NCBI GenBank assembly: GCA_039090855.1
Contig: CM077025.1
Span: forward strand, 101,970,489-102,034,488
Direction: 5' to 3'
Source: Macrothele yani
Taxonomy: Eukaryota; Arthropoda; Arachnida; Araneae; Macrothelidae
DNA length: 64,000 bases
Shown: positions 48,001 to 53,720 of the stretch, piece by piece
Numbering within the stretch: position 1 is the first letter of the stretch
Layout of the letters: each line of letters starts with the position of its first letter
The notes under the pieces: generated by a model
Database searches by the model: none
What the model saw: only the letters and a program-made list of their open reading frames with translations
Told to the model about the DNA's origin: nothing
Position numbers and translations under genes: made by a program

Positions 48001-49961
48001 ATAAGTGAAAAGGTGTGCTTTCAAAATGCTGATGACAGCAATTATAAAAGATGTACAGCAAAAGACTCAAACAACCATTAACAAATCAAAAGATCTTTCT
48101 CACAAAAAGAAAGCATCAAAAAGTTTCAGCAGACAAAAAGATGACATATGAACTTTCATGACAGAAACAAATGAACATAATAAGTGCAACATAGCTAAAA
48201 CAATGCTGTAAAAAAGTGAGGATACAAGGGGTGTGGGAATTATCACTGCACAAACAGTTAAAAAAAAGGGAGGAAGGGGTAATTCATTAAGACTGCAAGC
48301 AAGATGACTGACAGAAAAATTAAAAAAAAAAGTGGGTATACAAGATACTACACCATCAGTATTGGATATCACAAGGCAAAAAATTAAATGGGGTGAAGAT
48401 TATTAACACGCAAAGCAAAGCTGAAGTATACTAGTCAATAAAAAAAAAAAGATTTAGAAATTCCTGTTTGCAAAAAGAAAATTAGAAAAATACACCAAAA
48501 AGCTTCAAAAAGATAAAAACAACATCCAAATGGGACATGGTTCAAACTAAGTTGCTGTTCAGTACACTACCTTACATAACAACCACATACTTTCGTGTTC
48601 TACAGATAAAATTCTATGTGTATGTACAATCTCAATACCTTTCATATCATTGCCAGACTTATGACACATACTGCACTCTGTTTTGTAAATTAACCCATTG
48701 TTGGTCGTGCTATGAGCATTTCTCTCACACTTCGCATATAAAGAGTGCTGCGTGTTTTGTATTTTTATAGATAATGCGATAATACAAGTGCCTTTTTTGC
48801 CTAATTTGATTTATAACTTTTGGTTTGTTAGCAGCGCATTTTGAACACTTGTGCTTTTGTTCACTTTTGAGCAAAAATATCGGAATAAGTTAGGGTGAGA
48901 AAAACTCACACACGACCACTAGTGCTCAACGTGTAGTGACCAACGACGGGTTAAATGAAGATGTGATTATTGGGTAAAAGTGCAGATAACATATTCAGAA
49001 AACAAATGAAAAAAATATCTTAATGTGTGATAAATTACGTTCATGGACATTCAGCAGATGTACATCACGTGAATGCTGAAATATGAAATGATACTTAATA
49101 TGTTAGTGTGAATGACTGTTTATAACATACCATGCACTAACAATGAGGATGCAACCATGGAAGGAACAGTTCATAAAACTGTTAGATATATAAAATAATT
49201 TTTTTTTTGGTTATTTTACTTTTTGGTTATTTTACTAACCAAAATCAATTATATAAAATAAACATGACCCAGGATTACAAAATCTAGTGCGCTAGCGGAG
49301 CATGCAAGATGTCTCCATTAAATGATGATTAGATAAATAGACAATGCCATCGCTCTTTCCATGTTTTTCTTTAATTAACACACAGCAACCAAAAAATTGT
49401 ATTTTGACACCACTGGGATCGAACCCCAGATCTCTCGATAACTAGACGAGTGTTTTTGCTTTATGCTACAGTGCCAACAATCCACTGTGCTATGTGTATT
49501 TATCAGTCAGCATCTGACTTCACAAATCCATAGGGATGGGCTCAGCAACTGAAACTTCTTCTGTTGGGGCTTAATGGCACAAGCTATTTAATTATATCTA
49601 ATAAATCCAAAGGGCGAGAGAATTAGTGAAAATCTTCCAAATAGGTGGAGACAATGTAAATAGACAAAGTCATCGCTCTTTCCACGTTTTTCATTTAATT
49701 AACACACACCAACTGAAAATTAGATAAACAATAAGTAACTTATTCTGCAGGTACAAATAATACAATATGTTTATAAATAAAATCCTTTTAAATCAGATGT
49801 TTAAATTCTCTGCTTTAAATTCCATTCTCATTGACTTACCATGACATGCTTGCTGCTAAGGTACAGTCGAGGTACAAGTGGCTCCAAGGAGTGCAAAAAG
49901 GCCATTCCCCTTGCAATGTCAATTGCAAATTTCAATGCCTGGGCTGTGTCCACAACAATAC
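14914..49961 (-). CDS. Ilk: integrin-linked kinase, last four coding exons (5' partial)
   Basis: The joined exons 49961-49840, 43256-43157, 25453-25323 and 15060-14914 encode about 165 C-terminal residues of the ILK pseudokinase domain, with a stop codon. ILK is a scaffold at integrin adhesions, binding PINCH and parvin rather than acting as a normal kinase. Several diagnostic features are visible. The catalytic-loop HRD is replaced by sequence around LEPLVPR. MADAKF stands where kinases have DFG. WMSPEAL stands for APE. The C-lobe [12 protein letters not shown] and the end [20 protein letters not shown] follow. Splice sites are canonical (gtaagt/gtatgt donors, ag acceptors), and phases agree across all junctions (1-0-1-0 pattern from 5' side). 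The first residue corresponds to a Gly codon split by an intron, so earlier exons exist outside the window. Introns are unusually long and full of transposons. Confidence 0.93.
15578..16113. repeat. long foldback repeat, ~235-bp arms
   Basis: 15578-15808 and 15873-16113 are reverse complements of each other with scattered mismatches and small indels, around a spacer of about 64 bp. Shared landmarks are TTAACCATAATN at the outer ends, CAAGTAGCATTT in the middle, GAGTCTAAC, and ATTTAGCTGAAAAT at the inner ends. It lies in the last intron of Ilk, so the pre-mRNA can form a long imperfect duplex. It could be a foldback transposon or two head-to-head MITE copies. Confidence 0.85.
16186..16475 (+). 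mobile_element. mariner 3' fragment (same family as 22612-25124)
   Basis: Inverted duplicate of 23085-23370, sharing the transposase C-terminal end (frames containing GCCACCTCCTGAATACAAGT and the [13 protein letters not shown] end) and its 3' trailer down to GAACCATGTGTACC. It abuts the 3' end of an opposite-strand mariner. Confidence 0.65.
18040..18468 (-). pseudogene. hAT transposase C-terminal dimerisation domain
   Basis: 142 codons ending [20 protein letters not shown] followed by [11 protein letters not shown]. The S.ASVERGFS stretch is the typical hAT C-terminal signature. It belongs to element 17312-21094. Confidence 0.8.
18953..19531 (-). pseudogene. hAT transposase catalytic middle
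   Basis: 192 open codons with [20 protein letters not shown] (first catalytic Asp region), [13 protein letters not shown] (about 19190-19225) and [15 protein letters not shown] (about 19080-19120; C..H motif typical of hAT). It is separated from the N-terminal part by a frameshift and from the C-terminal part by unreadable sequence. Confidence 0.78.
19452..19974 (-). pseudogene. hAT transposase N-terminus, BED-type zinc finger
   Basis: Two overlapping frames: the first has [20 protein letters not shown] and [18 protein letters not shown] (zinc-finger cysteines), and the next has [20 protein letters not shown]. The shift between them occurs near 19770. It is the start of the transposase of element 17312-21094; DNA binding is inferred from the family. 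Confidence 0.75.
21341..22611. other. Ilk intron, no feature recognised
   Basis: AT-rich intronic sequence. A short CA/GT microsatellite pair at 22584-22611 (cacacaca... gtgtgtgt) can fold into a small hairpin next to the mariner end. Confidence 0.4.
22612..25124 (-). mobile_element. mariner element, dead, interrupted
   Basis: The left end AAGATTGTTCAATAAATAGT (22614) and the right end (reverse complement AAGGGTTGTCCAATAAGTAG from 25122) form diverged inverted ends, each with TA outside. The minus-strand transposase includes [20 protein letters not shown] near 24880-24930, [16 protein letters not shown] near 24675-24725, [19 protein letters not shown] near 24440-24500, [18 protein letters not shown] near 24310-24370, and after an insertion [18 protein letters not shown] near 23455-23515 and [12 protein letters not shown] near 23395-23430. 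The first catalytic Asp is followed by K (GDKSW) instead of E. Stops and frameshifts are present. Confidence 0.85.
23530..24213. mobile_element. hAT-like MITE inside mariner
   Basis: 684 bp with inverted ends CAGGGCTTGAAAAATA at 23530 and its near-complement TATTTTTCAAGCTCTG ending at 24213. GGTTG flanks both sides (23525-23529 and 24214-24218). It splits the mariner transposase between PGNP and GIVLLHND. There is no coding capacity. The CAG-initial ends suggest a hAT-like mobiliser; the 5-bp duplication is short for hAT. Confidence 0.72.
25323..25453 (-). CDS. Ilk: Ilk exon, helices F-G
   Basis: 131 bp: two bases completing Ala, then 43 codons ([20 protein letters not shown] ... MEIGMK), ending before gtaagaaac. 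It lies between a mariner remnant (22612-25124) and another (25811-29261), neither of which touches the splice sites. Confidence 0.93.
25454..25810. other. Ilk intron, no feature recognised
   Basis: AT-rich intronic sequence between the exon and the next mariner; no motif was recognised. Confidence 0.5.
27631..28008 (+). pseudogene. hAT transposase fragment (ZMYM/TTF-type), middle
   Basis: 125 open codons containing [17 protein letters not shown] (the hAT C/H-L region) and [14 protein letters not shown], a W-centred motif common to this hAT group. Upstream, 26941-27285 has [20 protein letters not shown], and about 27600-27640 has a [20 protein letters not shown] stretch in two frames. The pieces do not join in one frame. 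Confidence 0.75.
28487..28744 (+). pseudogene. hAT transposase fragment, C-terminal dimerisation
   Basis: 85 codons with [20 protein letters not shown] and [20 protein letters not shown], the signature end of hAT transposases. It is the last coding piece of the element 26209-28899. Confidence 0.8.
29262..29516. other. unassigned, less AT-rich segment
   Basis: About 250 bp with overlapping frames on both strands (for example [20 protein letters not shown] in plus). I recognise no family. Confidence 0.3.
29517..31596 (+). mobile_element. mariner-like (Tc1/mariner superfamily) element split by an LTR-like repeat
   Basis: Inverted ends: GATGATTCACAGAAAACTAA near 29521 against the complement of the right end (GTGATTCATATAAAACTAAC), with TA at 29517-29518 and 31595-31596. 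The transposase starts at about 29690 ([15 protein letters not shown] and [20 protein letters not shown]). It continues in another frame ([17 protein letters not shown] and [14 protein letters not shown]), then [19 protein letters not shown] and GYFQQDGAT at about 30390-30415. After the insertion it resumes [20 protein letters not shown] at about 31156-31215 and then [20 protein letters not shown]. Removing the insert leaves QDGAT/CHTSN, the expected core order. Stops and frameshifts inactivate it. Confidence 0.88.
30419..31154 (-). mobile_element. LTR-like repeat, copy 2
   Basis: Inverted homologue of 6282-6980. It interrupts the transposase of 29517-31596 exactly between QDGAT and CHTSN. 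A CACA (possibly GCACA) sequence occurs at both borders and may be a short target duplication. It has no coding capacity. A solo LTR is the simplest reading, since no internal region accompanies it. Confidence 0.65.
31597..32327. other. no gene recognised
   Basis: AT-rich intronic sequence with a T run near 31931-31948. 31740-31815 shows weak similarity to 5950-6020. Confidence 0.35.
32328..32846 (+). pseudogene. hAT transposase N-terminal fragment
   Basis: Starts [20 protein letters not shown] at about 32328 and, in another frame, [20 protein letters not shown] (zinc-finger CxxC) near 32430-32490. Then comes [20 protein letters not shown] near 32658-32717, and [11 protein letters not shown] near 32815-32846. 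The organisation matches the N-terminus of the hAT at 17312-21094, but the sequences are diverged. It is cut off by the mariner that follows. Confidence 0.65.
32847..33921 (+). mobile_element. mariner element, dead, left end missing
   Basis: Coding pieces in order: [20 protein letters not shown] (about 32866-32925), [13 protein letters not shown] (about 32942-32980), [19 protein letters not shown] (about 33047-33103), and [20 protein letters not shown] near 33400-33465 (after the first catalytic region). Then [20 protein letters not shown] (about 33553-33612), [19 protein letters not shown] (about 33634-33690) and [20 protein letters not shown] near 33793-33853. The right end AGTCTCATTACTTTTGAATG runs to about 33921. 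No matching left end was found; the left border is a hAT fragment. Confidence 0.82.
33930..34345 (-). pseudogene. Tc1-like transposase fragment
   Basis: Minus-strand frames read [17 protein letters not shown] (about 34180-34235), [14 protein letters not shown] near 34140-34180, then [19 protein letters not shown] (about 34005-34065) and [19 protein letters not shown] near 33935-33990. The WSDES-like stretch carries the first catalytic aspartate region of Tc1 transposases. Several stops are present. It ends next to the right end of the mariner, so the mariner probably inserted into or beside it. Confidence 0.65.
34346..36217. other. Ilk intron, no gene recognised
   Basis: AT-rich. A 128-codon frame at 35146-35532 has no recognisable domain and its composition is like the surroundings. 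A T homopolymer lies at 35777-35799. 35830-36000 shows weak same-orientation similarity to 56160-56340. A hairpin at 34515-34571 is listed separately. Confidence 0.4.
34515..34571. repeat. imperfect hairpin
   Basis: TCAACAAATAATTCA near 34517 is followed, after about 25 bases, by its exact complement TGAATTATTTGTTGA; an inner CAGAA/TTCTG extends the stem past a 2-base mismatch. No known function. Confidence 0.6.
36218..36443 (+). mobile_element. tRNA-derived SINE, family 1, copy b
   Basis: Head GCCGCCCCGGTGGCGCAGTG with an A box, B box GGGTTCGAATCC near 36281-36292, a non-tRNA body shared with 13293-13512, and a run of about 15 A at the end. It is the best-preserved copy in the window. Confidence 0.9.
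36653..39821 (+). mobile_element. RTE-type LINE, apparently full length
   Basis: A 3.17-kb element flanked by ATGTAGTT at 36645-36652 and 39822-39829. It has about 200 bp of 5' UTR, one long frame (36850-39804) and an extremely short 3' UTR ending in (TGA/ATG)n, the tail type known for RTE elements. It lies in an Ilk intron, antisense to Ilk. No internal stop or frameshift was seen. Confidence 0.9.
36850..39804 (+). CDS. LINE endonuclease-reverse transcriptase, 984 aa, intact
   Basis: A single polyprotein that would nick target DNA and copy its own RNA onto it. The apurinic-type endonuclease occupies about residues 45-285: N52 (TYNGR), E81 (SEVRR), TYAPTT at 151-156, GDFNAKIG with D187/N189, EIDF with D254, and GSDH 276-279, so all family catalytic positions are present. 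The reverse transcriptase is at about 490-800: GKAPGEDGI 504-512, NYRPISLL 564-571, [10 protein letters not shown] 598-607, FIDYEKAFD 632-640 with D634, RQGD 691-694, FADD 731-734 and VYLGQQ 795-800. The C-terminus is basic (about 915-985) with [12 protein letters not shown]. The length is normal for RTE. The first Met is used; a start at residue 27 or 45 is possible. The clade assignment (RTE/BovB-like) is from motif order and tail, not a tree. Confidence 0.92.
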   Translation: MTLQLKSWPSVSGSWNVPGQGSGQCDMKAEGAKNPRRTGLGCHLMLTLATYNGRSLSSDSRLLELEEELQRIKWDIVGLSEVRRKGEDLIELKSGHLFYYRGTDTGRTSGVGFIINKKLKDKVVEVESSSDRAARLVIQLSRRYQAQIIQTYAPTTSHPEEEIEEFYEEIRHLNNKGKQHLKIIMGDFNAKIGHRQQNETSVGKFGHGNRNQRGNTLVEFAEAEGFFILNSFFKKKPHRKWTWRHPIGTTSEIDFIMCNKKFVIEDCSVLNNFNTGSDHRLVRCKMHLNTKLERGKLIRQTECIDITNLKKHHNTFKLELKNRFSALEGLTSEEVDISEVNRKVTKALMETATKLAGSKNKLHVNKLSGKTKMLMQKRREMRTTKEDVTSKVEYIDLCKTARKSITEDVRKFNCELVRKAIENNQSLKIAKGHLSKGRKQIMALRKEDGSITRNRGEILTRVKDFYSKLYERDDTCTPDIMKGTRVLPVLPVEVAHAIKNMKRGKAPGEDGITIDIIQEASGEIETVLAQIFTRCLNEGKIPEDWNNATMILLHKKGDIEDLRNYRPISLLSVVYKIFTKVLSHRLKVTLDMAQPREQAGFRSGYSTIDHIHVLRELIERAREYELPLCMAFIDYEKAFDSVKPSAVTTALKSCGIEDAYINIINNIYENASAKIRLFENTTHIKIGKGVRQGDTISPKLFNATLENVFQSLNWENKGIKINGDYLTHLRFADDIVIFATTPSELQSMIQELADKSKEVGLKMNFQKTKVMFNAFTRNEDLSIDGEQLEITDTYVYLGQQISSEGHIDEEINRRTKLAWRAFGRNSIIFKSNMPLCLKRKVFDQCILPVLTYGAETWTLTKRDIQRLQTTQRSMERCMLGITRRDKKRNSWIRKMTRVEDIMIRVKSLKWQWAGHTARRTDHRWTAEILDWIPRDRKRPRKRPHGRWVDEIRKYAGVTWRRLAQDRPLWRKLGETFVQQWIDNG
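39822..40269. other. Ilk intron, no feature
   Basis: AT-rich sequence downstream of the LINE target duplication; nothing was recognised. Confidence 0.4.
40270..41068. mobile_element. possible pogo-like MITE
   Basis: The left end TACAACATAACCTCTCATTT and the complement of the right end TACAGTAAAACTTCTTTTAA are similar inverted termini, with TA at both borders. The CAGTAAAAC-type end is common in pogo/Tigger elements. It contains a degraded SINE. No transposase was seen. Confidence 0.45.
40530..40742 (+). mobile_element. tRNA-derived SINE, family 1, degraded copy c
   Basis: Shares with 36218-36443 the GATCAGTGG / B-box-like (GATTTGAGTCC near 40591) / TTACAGCACTAGCTCTTTTCC / TTGGAACCACTG series and the A-rich tail, with many substitutions. 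Confidence 0.6.
41069..41925. other. Ilk intron, no feature
   Basis: AT-rich; no motif or coding similarity was recognised. Confidence 0.4.
41926..42990 (-). mobile_element. Tc1-like element, dead
   Basis: Minus-strand translation, reading from the high coordinate, gives HWCYVHKQ near 42390-42415, EIWSD near 42355-42370 and [22 protein letters not shown] residues near 42195-42250. Then FQDDSAPI near 42140-42165, [20 protein letters not shown] near 42040-42100, and the C-terminal [14 protein letters not shown] near 41970-42015. The order D...D and the SPDLN motif identify Tc1-like transposases. Many stops are present. The ends are not clearly resolved. Confidence 0.7.
42825..42857. repeat. 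perfect 15-bp hairpin with 3-base loop
   Basis: GATGTTGTCTGCATG, then CAA, then CATGCAGACAACATC: all 15 pairs match. It lies at the 5' end of the Tc1-like remnant and may be a fold-back created by replication error or a structural end motif. Confidence 0.85.
43157..43256 (-). CDS. Ilk: Ilk exon, DFG/APE region
   Basis: 100 bp: 33 codons plus one base. It begins [18 protein letters not shown] after tttag and ends SPE plus G before gtatgt. MADAKF replaces the DFG loop and WMSPE is the APE equivalent, both ILK signatures. The final G joins CT of the next exon to give Ala. Confidence 0.93.
43333..44007. mobile_element. pogo/Tigger-like MITE
   Basis: The left end CAATAAAACTTTTAAAACTC and the complement of the right end CAGTAAAACTTTCATAACTC are inverted termini, each with TA outside (43333 and 44006). 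Repeated AACTCGAA words follow inside the left end, as in pogo-type elements. The middle (about 43580-43880) is less AT-rich and without recognisable coding. Confidence 0.7.
44008..48689. other. Ilk intron, no gene recognised
   Basis: AT-rich intron sequence. A poly-A run lies at about 44408-44433. CTTCTGCAGAGCTGC near 45968 and its complement near 46158 form a spaced inverted pair of about 16 bp. Short frames have no recognisable similarity. Confidence 0.4.
48690..48954. mobile_element. piggyBac-like MITE, 257 bp
   Basis: TTAA at 48690-48693 and 48951-48954 flank inverted ends CCCATTGTTGGTCGTG and, on the complement, CCCGTCGTTGGTCACT. TTAA target duplication with CCC-initial ends is characteristic of piggyBac. 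It is non-coding. Confidence 0.75.
49280..49505 (-). mobile_element. tRNA-derived SINE, family 3
   Basis: On the minus strand it begins GTTGGCACTGTAGCATAAAG, with a B box GGGGTTCGATCCCAG near 49418-49432 and a body (GTTAATTAAAGAAAAACATG) that recurs at 49630-49710. It lies in an Ilk intron, on the Ilk sense strand. Confidence 0.65.
49630..49712 (-). repeat. SINE family 3, tail fragment
   Basis: Shares 'atagacaa-gtcatcgctctttcca-gttttt' with 49340-49375 in the same orientation; the tRNA-like head is absent. Confidence 0.6.
49840..49961 (-). CDS. Ilk: Ilk exon, pseudokinase C-lobe (catalytic-loop region)
   Basis: 122 bp starting after ...tttag at codon position 2 (a split Gly codon) and ending in ATG before gtaagt. 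It encodes [20 protein letters not shown] and [20 protein letters not shown]. The HRD catalytic aspartate is absent, as expected for ILK. The junction to the next exon is in phase 0. Confidence 0.92.
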
Positions 49962-51228
49962 CTAAAAGACAATATGATGTGATCTGTGTTTTGCAGGAAA
50001 CACACACATTTGCAATGGCAGATTACAAAAAGCAAAATATGTTTTGCAAGGAAGGTCTCAGAAGGAAGAGAAATGCAAATCAGTTTTTCAGGATCAAGTA
50101 AAACACATAAATAAAGAGGGGTGGACTTCGACAGCTCTGCACTTTCAAGCAGTTCCCAACTTTTTGTGTATTGCTCCATGTTATTTACAAATGGCTTGCT
50201 CACTTTCAACATTAAGCAGCAAAGGTAGTAGTTCTTATTCTAAAGGAAAGATGTTAATAAGGAAGAAACGAAGACATTTATTGCAAACAGATAATTAATT
50301 TTACAGAATGCATAGCAGCTGCATTTTATACATGAGTAACAACAGATGAATTTCAGGTGAACATCATTACTGTATACAACATTCTGATGTACAACCAATC
50401 ATGAAGTGGGAATGACCAGCGTAAGCAGAAATTCCAAATCATGGGTTCAATCATTTTTTTCCAATCTGTAAATTTAACAGTTTTCAGTAATTCCCAAAAG
50501 GGAATAACAAATAGTGAAACGAAAATTTCAACAGCCTGTCAGCGAAATATTTGGATAAGTGTTTCACATCAAACCATTTCTCACATCAACATGTTTTTTA
50601 CTACTATCATACATGTTGTTCAAATAACACACAAGATTTAATTTTCCTAATCGTACAGCCTTTTTTCTTAGTAGCATTCTCAAAAAGACACCCTGCATAA
50701 CATTTATGTGGAAGTACTTCTTCTGCCCCTTAATGTTGGGGATGAGCAGACCATCTATACATAACACAGAGTGATACACACAGAACTGGAAATTACTTGA
50801 AAGCAAAGAGCTGCCAAAGTTCACCTAAAGGAGTTTGAATGTGTTCAAAAACGGGTATTAAGAAAATACTAAAGTGGTTATGAATAAGTGCAAGGCCTGA
50901 GAAAACTGAAAAGAAATTCAGTGACAGAACAACAATGAACAGCAGAAAGTCAAGGGAAGAGATATGAGGTACGGAGATATGCTCTAACAACAGTCACGAA
51001 TGACACAACTGATATTTATACTACGGGTTATAAGCTGCACCTAGGTAAATGCCACATTTCATAGCTACATGTTCGTAAAATCGAGTCTGAGAGGAGCAAA
51101 AAGATCCATGGAAAGCAGCTAAGAAAGTTTGTCAACTGCAAGGACATATTACTTAAAAGAAATTTATGAAGAATTGAGCACAAAATAAGATATTCCAAAT
51201 CCCAGAAGAAAGAAATAAGATTCTAAAG
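49962..51228. other. Ilk intron (inferred), no feature
   Basis: Upstream of the first visible Ilk exon. No earlier Ilk exon was recognised here; frames on both strands show no similarity. Confidence 0.4.
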
Positions 51229-52484
51229 TAGGGGTCTTCAACCTTTCAGGACCGAGGGCCACGTCAATAAATTCGAAAGCTTCCACGGACTGCACACCTC
51301 TCGACACCGATAGAGAATCATAGATATCACACATTTTAGTTCATCCTATCCTACACTTCTAGTGCCAAAAGCATATTCAGTAGCAATCTTACTTTGTACT
51401 TTATGGAACAGAATAAATACGGTACTAGTATATAGCTATATTACAAGTAAAATCCATTGACAATTAGGTATTCACTTTACAGCATGGATGGATGTCACTG
51501 CAGTCTTAATGAGAAACTTGATTTATTGCTTGACTACAGCTTCAATATCAAGTGTAATCTGCGTTGCCACGATTTGCAAAGTATCCTCTCAATGTTGATC
51601 TGTCAGGTGTGTTCTTGTTTTTGATTTTGTGTTCATTTGACTGAACAACTGCTCACATATGTAGGTACTGCCAAAGATAAAAGACATGAACAATGCATGT
51701 TTATGTATTTCTGGACACTTTTTTTTTTTTTTTTGACACATATTTGGAATAAAAGTCAATTACTACAGGAACTAGTAAAAACTTGCATTTCACTGCAGAG
51801 TCACACTGCAGATCTTCAAACTCTAATTGTAGATGAGGTGGAACACTTTCGATGTCCACCAAGAACATTGCCATGGAAATTTCGTTCTCTCTGAAGTCAG
51901 AAAATCTGTTTTTGAACTCCTGTCAGATTTGAAATGCATTGGATACAATCATCTGAGCTCCATGTTCTATTTTCATTCACCAAATGTTGAAGAGTGAATG
52001 TCATCTGAGCTCATGTTCTATTTCCATTCACCAGTTAATGTTGGAGAATGAATGCAGTTTTCATTTTGCAATTGGCATTACCACAGGATTAGTTGGGTCT
52101 GAAAAACTTTCACATAGTCAAAGATTATGAACAAGTTGACCTTCCCCAAGAAAACAGAAGTTCAGCTCATTGAGGTGACCAGTAATGTTGACAAGGAATG
52201 CAAAGTCACTTAACCACTTCATGAATGGGTTTTCCTTTGGATTCCATGAATTGTTGAGTTTTGTCCTTCAAAGAAAAAAGGTGCTGAATCATCTTCCCGT
52301 GGCTTAACCAATCAATGTATTATATTTTCCCATAACATGGAATGTCAACATGATCAGCTTCCAAATCGCTCAAGAACTTTTGAAATTGCCTGTGGTTGAG
52401 ACCCTTTGACCAAATAAAATTCACCACTTTCACAACAACAGTCATCACATGTTCAGAGTTTGAAGACTTTGCACACAAATTTTC

Positions 52485-52860
52485 TTAGTGGATGATGCAG
52501 TGGAAAACCATCGTCACAGTATTGCGACGCTCCTTTGTGTCTGATTTCATTAAAGCTGTCACTCCTCTTTTCTTTCCAGACATAGCAGGTGCACCCTCCA
52601 TGGTTATGGCAGATATGTTGCTCAAGTCTAACTCACACTTAGCCAAGGTATCTCTTAGACTTGAATACAAATCTGAAGTCCATATCATGTCTTTAAGAGC
52701 AACTATGCTGGCTAATACCTCTACAATCTTGAAGATTCTATCAATGCCATGAATGAAATTGTCTACTTGTGCAGTGTTGGTAGCATCTGTGTATCCATTC
52801 ATCACTACATAATAAAACACAAACTCCTTGCACTCCAAACTCCTTGCCGCATGCAAAAAT
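52485..52860 (-). pseudogene. hAT transposase core fragment
   Basis: The longest open piece of the hAT transposase: KEFVFYYVVMNGYTDATNTA, then VEVLASIVALKDMIWTSDLY and the TMEGAPAMSGKKRGV stretch, where the conserved family reads T.DGAP; the aspartate is E here. The frame stays open further to 53042, but that part is the complement of the Penelope-like insert. Confidence 0.75.
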
Positions 52861-52894
52861 GTGCTTTTCAGGTACCAAGCAAAATGAGCCTTCG

Positions 52895-53720
52895 AACTCT
52901 CATCTAACAAGGCCACGTGCGAGAAGGAGATCCGTAGCCTTAGAGACCTAGCGGCTGCAGCGGGATACGACATGCTTAGAATCGACCAAATAGTCAGAAA
53001 AGCAGCAACAACTGCACGAGCGCAACCTCGTGTCAATCCCACAGTGCAGCCCGCCCGATTCGTGAGTTCGATTTCCTACATTCCTAGGCTAATATACTTC
53101 CTAAAGAATACTCTCCGAAGACTGGATTACAATATTGGTGTGAGGACGCCTACACCTTTGTCTGATAACCGCACAACAGACCAGCGTGCATCACCTTCTA
53201 CACTATTTGATGCCGAGGTCTATGCTATTCCTTTAGATTACCCTGACGCATCCGTTAAGTCCTACATCGGGATGACAAAGAGGTCGATCCAGATTTCTGA
53301 GCACCAAAGGGACGTCAAAGCTGGAAAACTTATGACAGCCCTAGCCCATGATGTTGCAACTGAGGGGGCAGTACCCAGATGGAGAGACGATAAGAAACTA
53401 GCACTTTACGATAGCGCAAGAGCTACTGCACTCCGCAAAACCAGCGAGATCATCCCGCGACGGAATGTGTGCAACAAGGACATAACCACAAGCCTTCCTT
53501 TGATATGGTGCCGCCTTCTTGATGTTCCAGGTGAGCACCCGATCCTGGGATCAAACCACTTGCGACATTGTGCAAGTGTCTTGCTTATTTTTTACTTATA
53601 TTCTTAGAAGTGTTTTTCCCGTTGTTTCTGCAATCTTAGCTACTAAATGCCTGATGAAGCTACCCAGAGGTAGCAAAAGCTAGCATCTCTTTGTTTCTCA
53701 TCATTTATACGCCTGATAAA
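52895..53720 (+). mobile_element. Penelope-like element, 5'-truncated, with GIY-YIG endonuclease
   Basis: Inserted in the hAT in opposite orientation. It begins in the linker after the reverse transcriptase (NKATCEKEIRSLRDLAAAAG), continues through the endonuclease, and ends with a trailer containing CTGATGAAG, a GCTACC/GGTAGC stem and AAAAGC at 53650-53690. The right border is about 53,720, where the hAT coding resumes. Confidence 0.8.
52972..53607 (+). CDS. GIY-YIG endonuclease fragment of Penelope-like element
   Basis: 211 codons from the first Met; the frame is open further upstream to about 52880. The endonuclease core is at residues 83-165: VYAIP (83-87) corresponds to GIY, YIG is at 98-100, EHQRD at 110-114 supplies the His/Arg region, and E159 in KTSEIIPRRN is the likely metal-binding glutamate. 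It would cut target DNA for retrotransposition, but the reverse transcriptase is missing, so the copy is not autonomous. Confidence 0.8.
   Translation: MLRIDQIVRKAATTARAQPRVNPTVQPARFVSSISYIPRLIYFLKNTLRRLDYNIGVRTPTPLSDNRTTDQRASPSTLFDAEVYAIPLDYPDASVKSYIGMTKRSIQISEHQRDVKAGKLMTALAHDVATEGAVPRWRDDKKLALYDSARATALRKTSEIIPRRNVCNKDITTSLPLIWCRLLDVPGEHPILGSNHLRHCASVLLIFYLYS

Noticed and set aside
49380..49470. Functional tRNA gene on the minus strand
   Set aside because: The B box is good, but the segment continues into a repeated body and the acceptor stem is not convincing.
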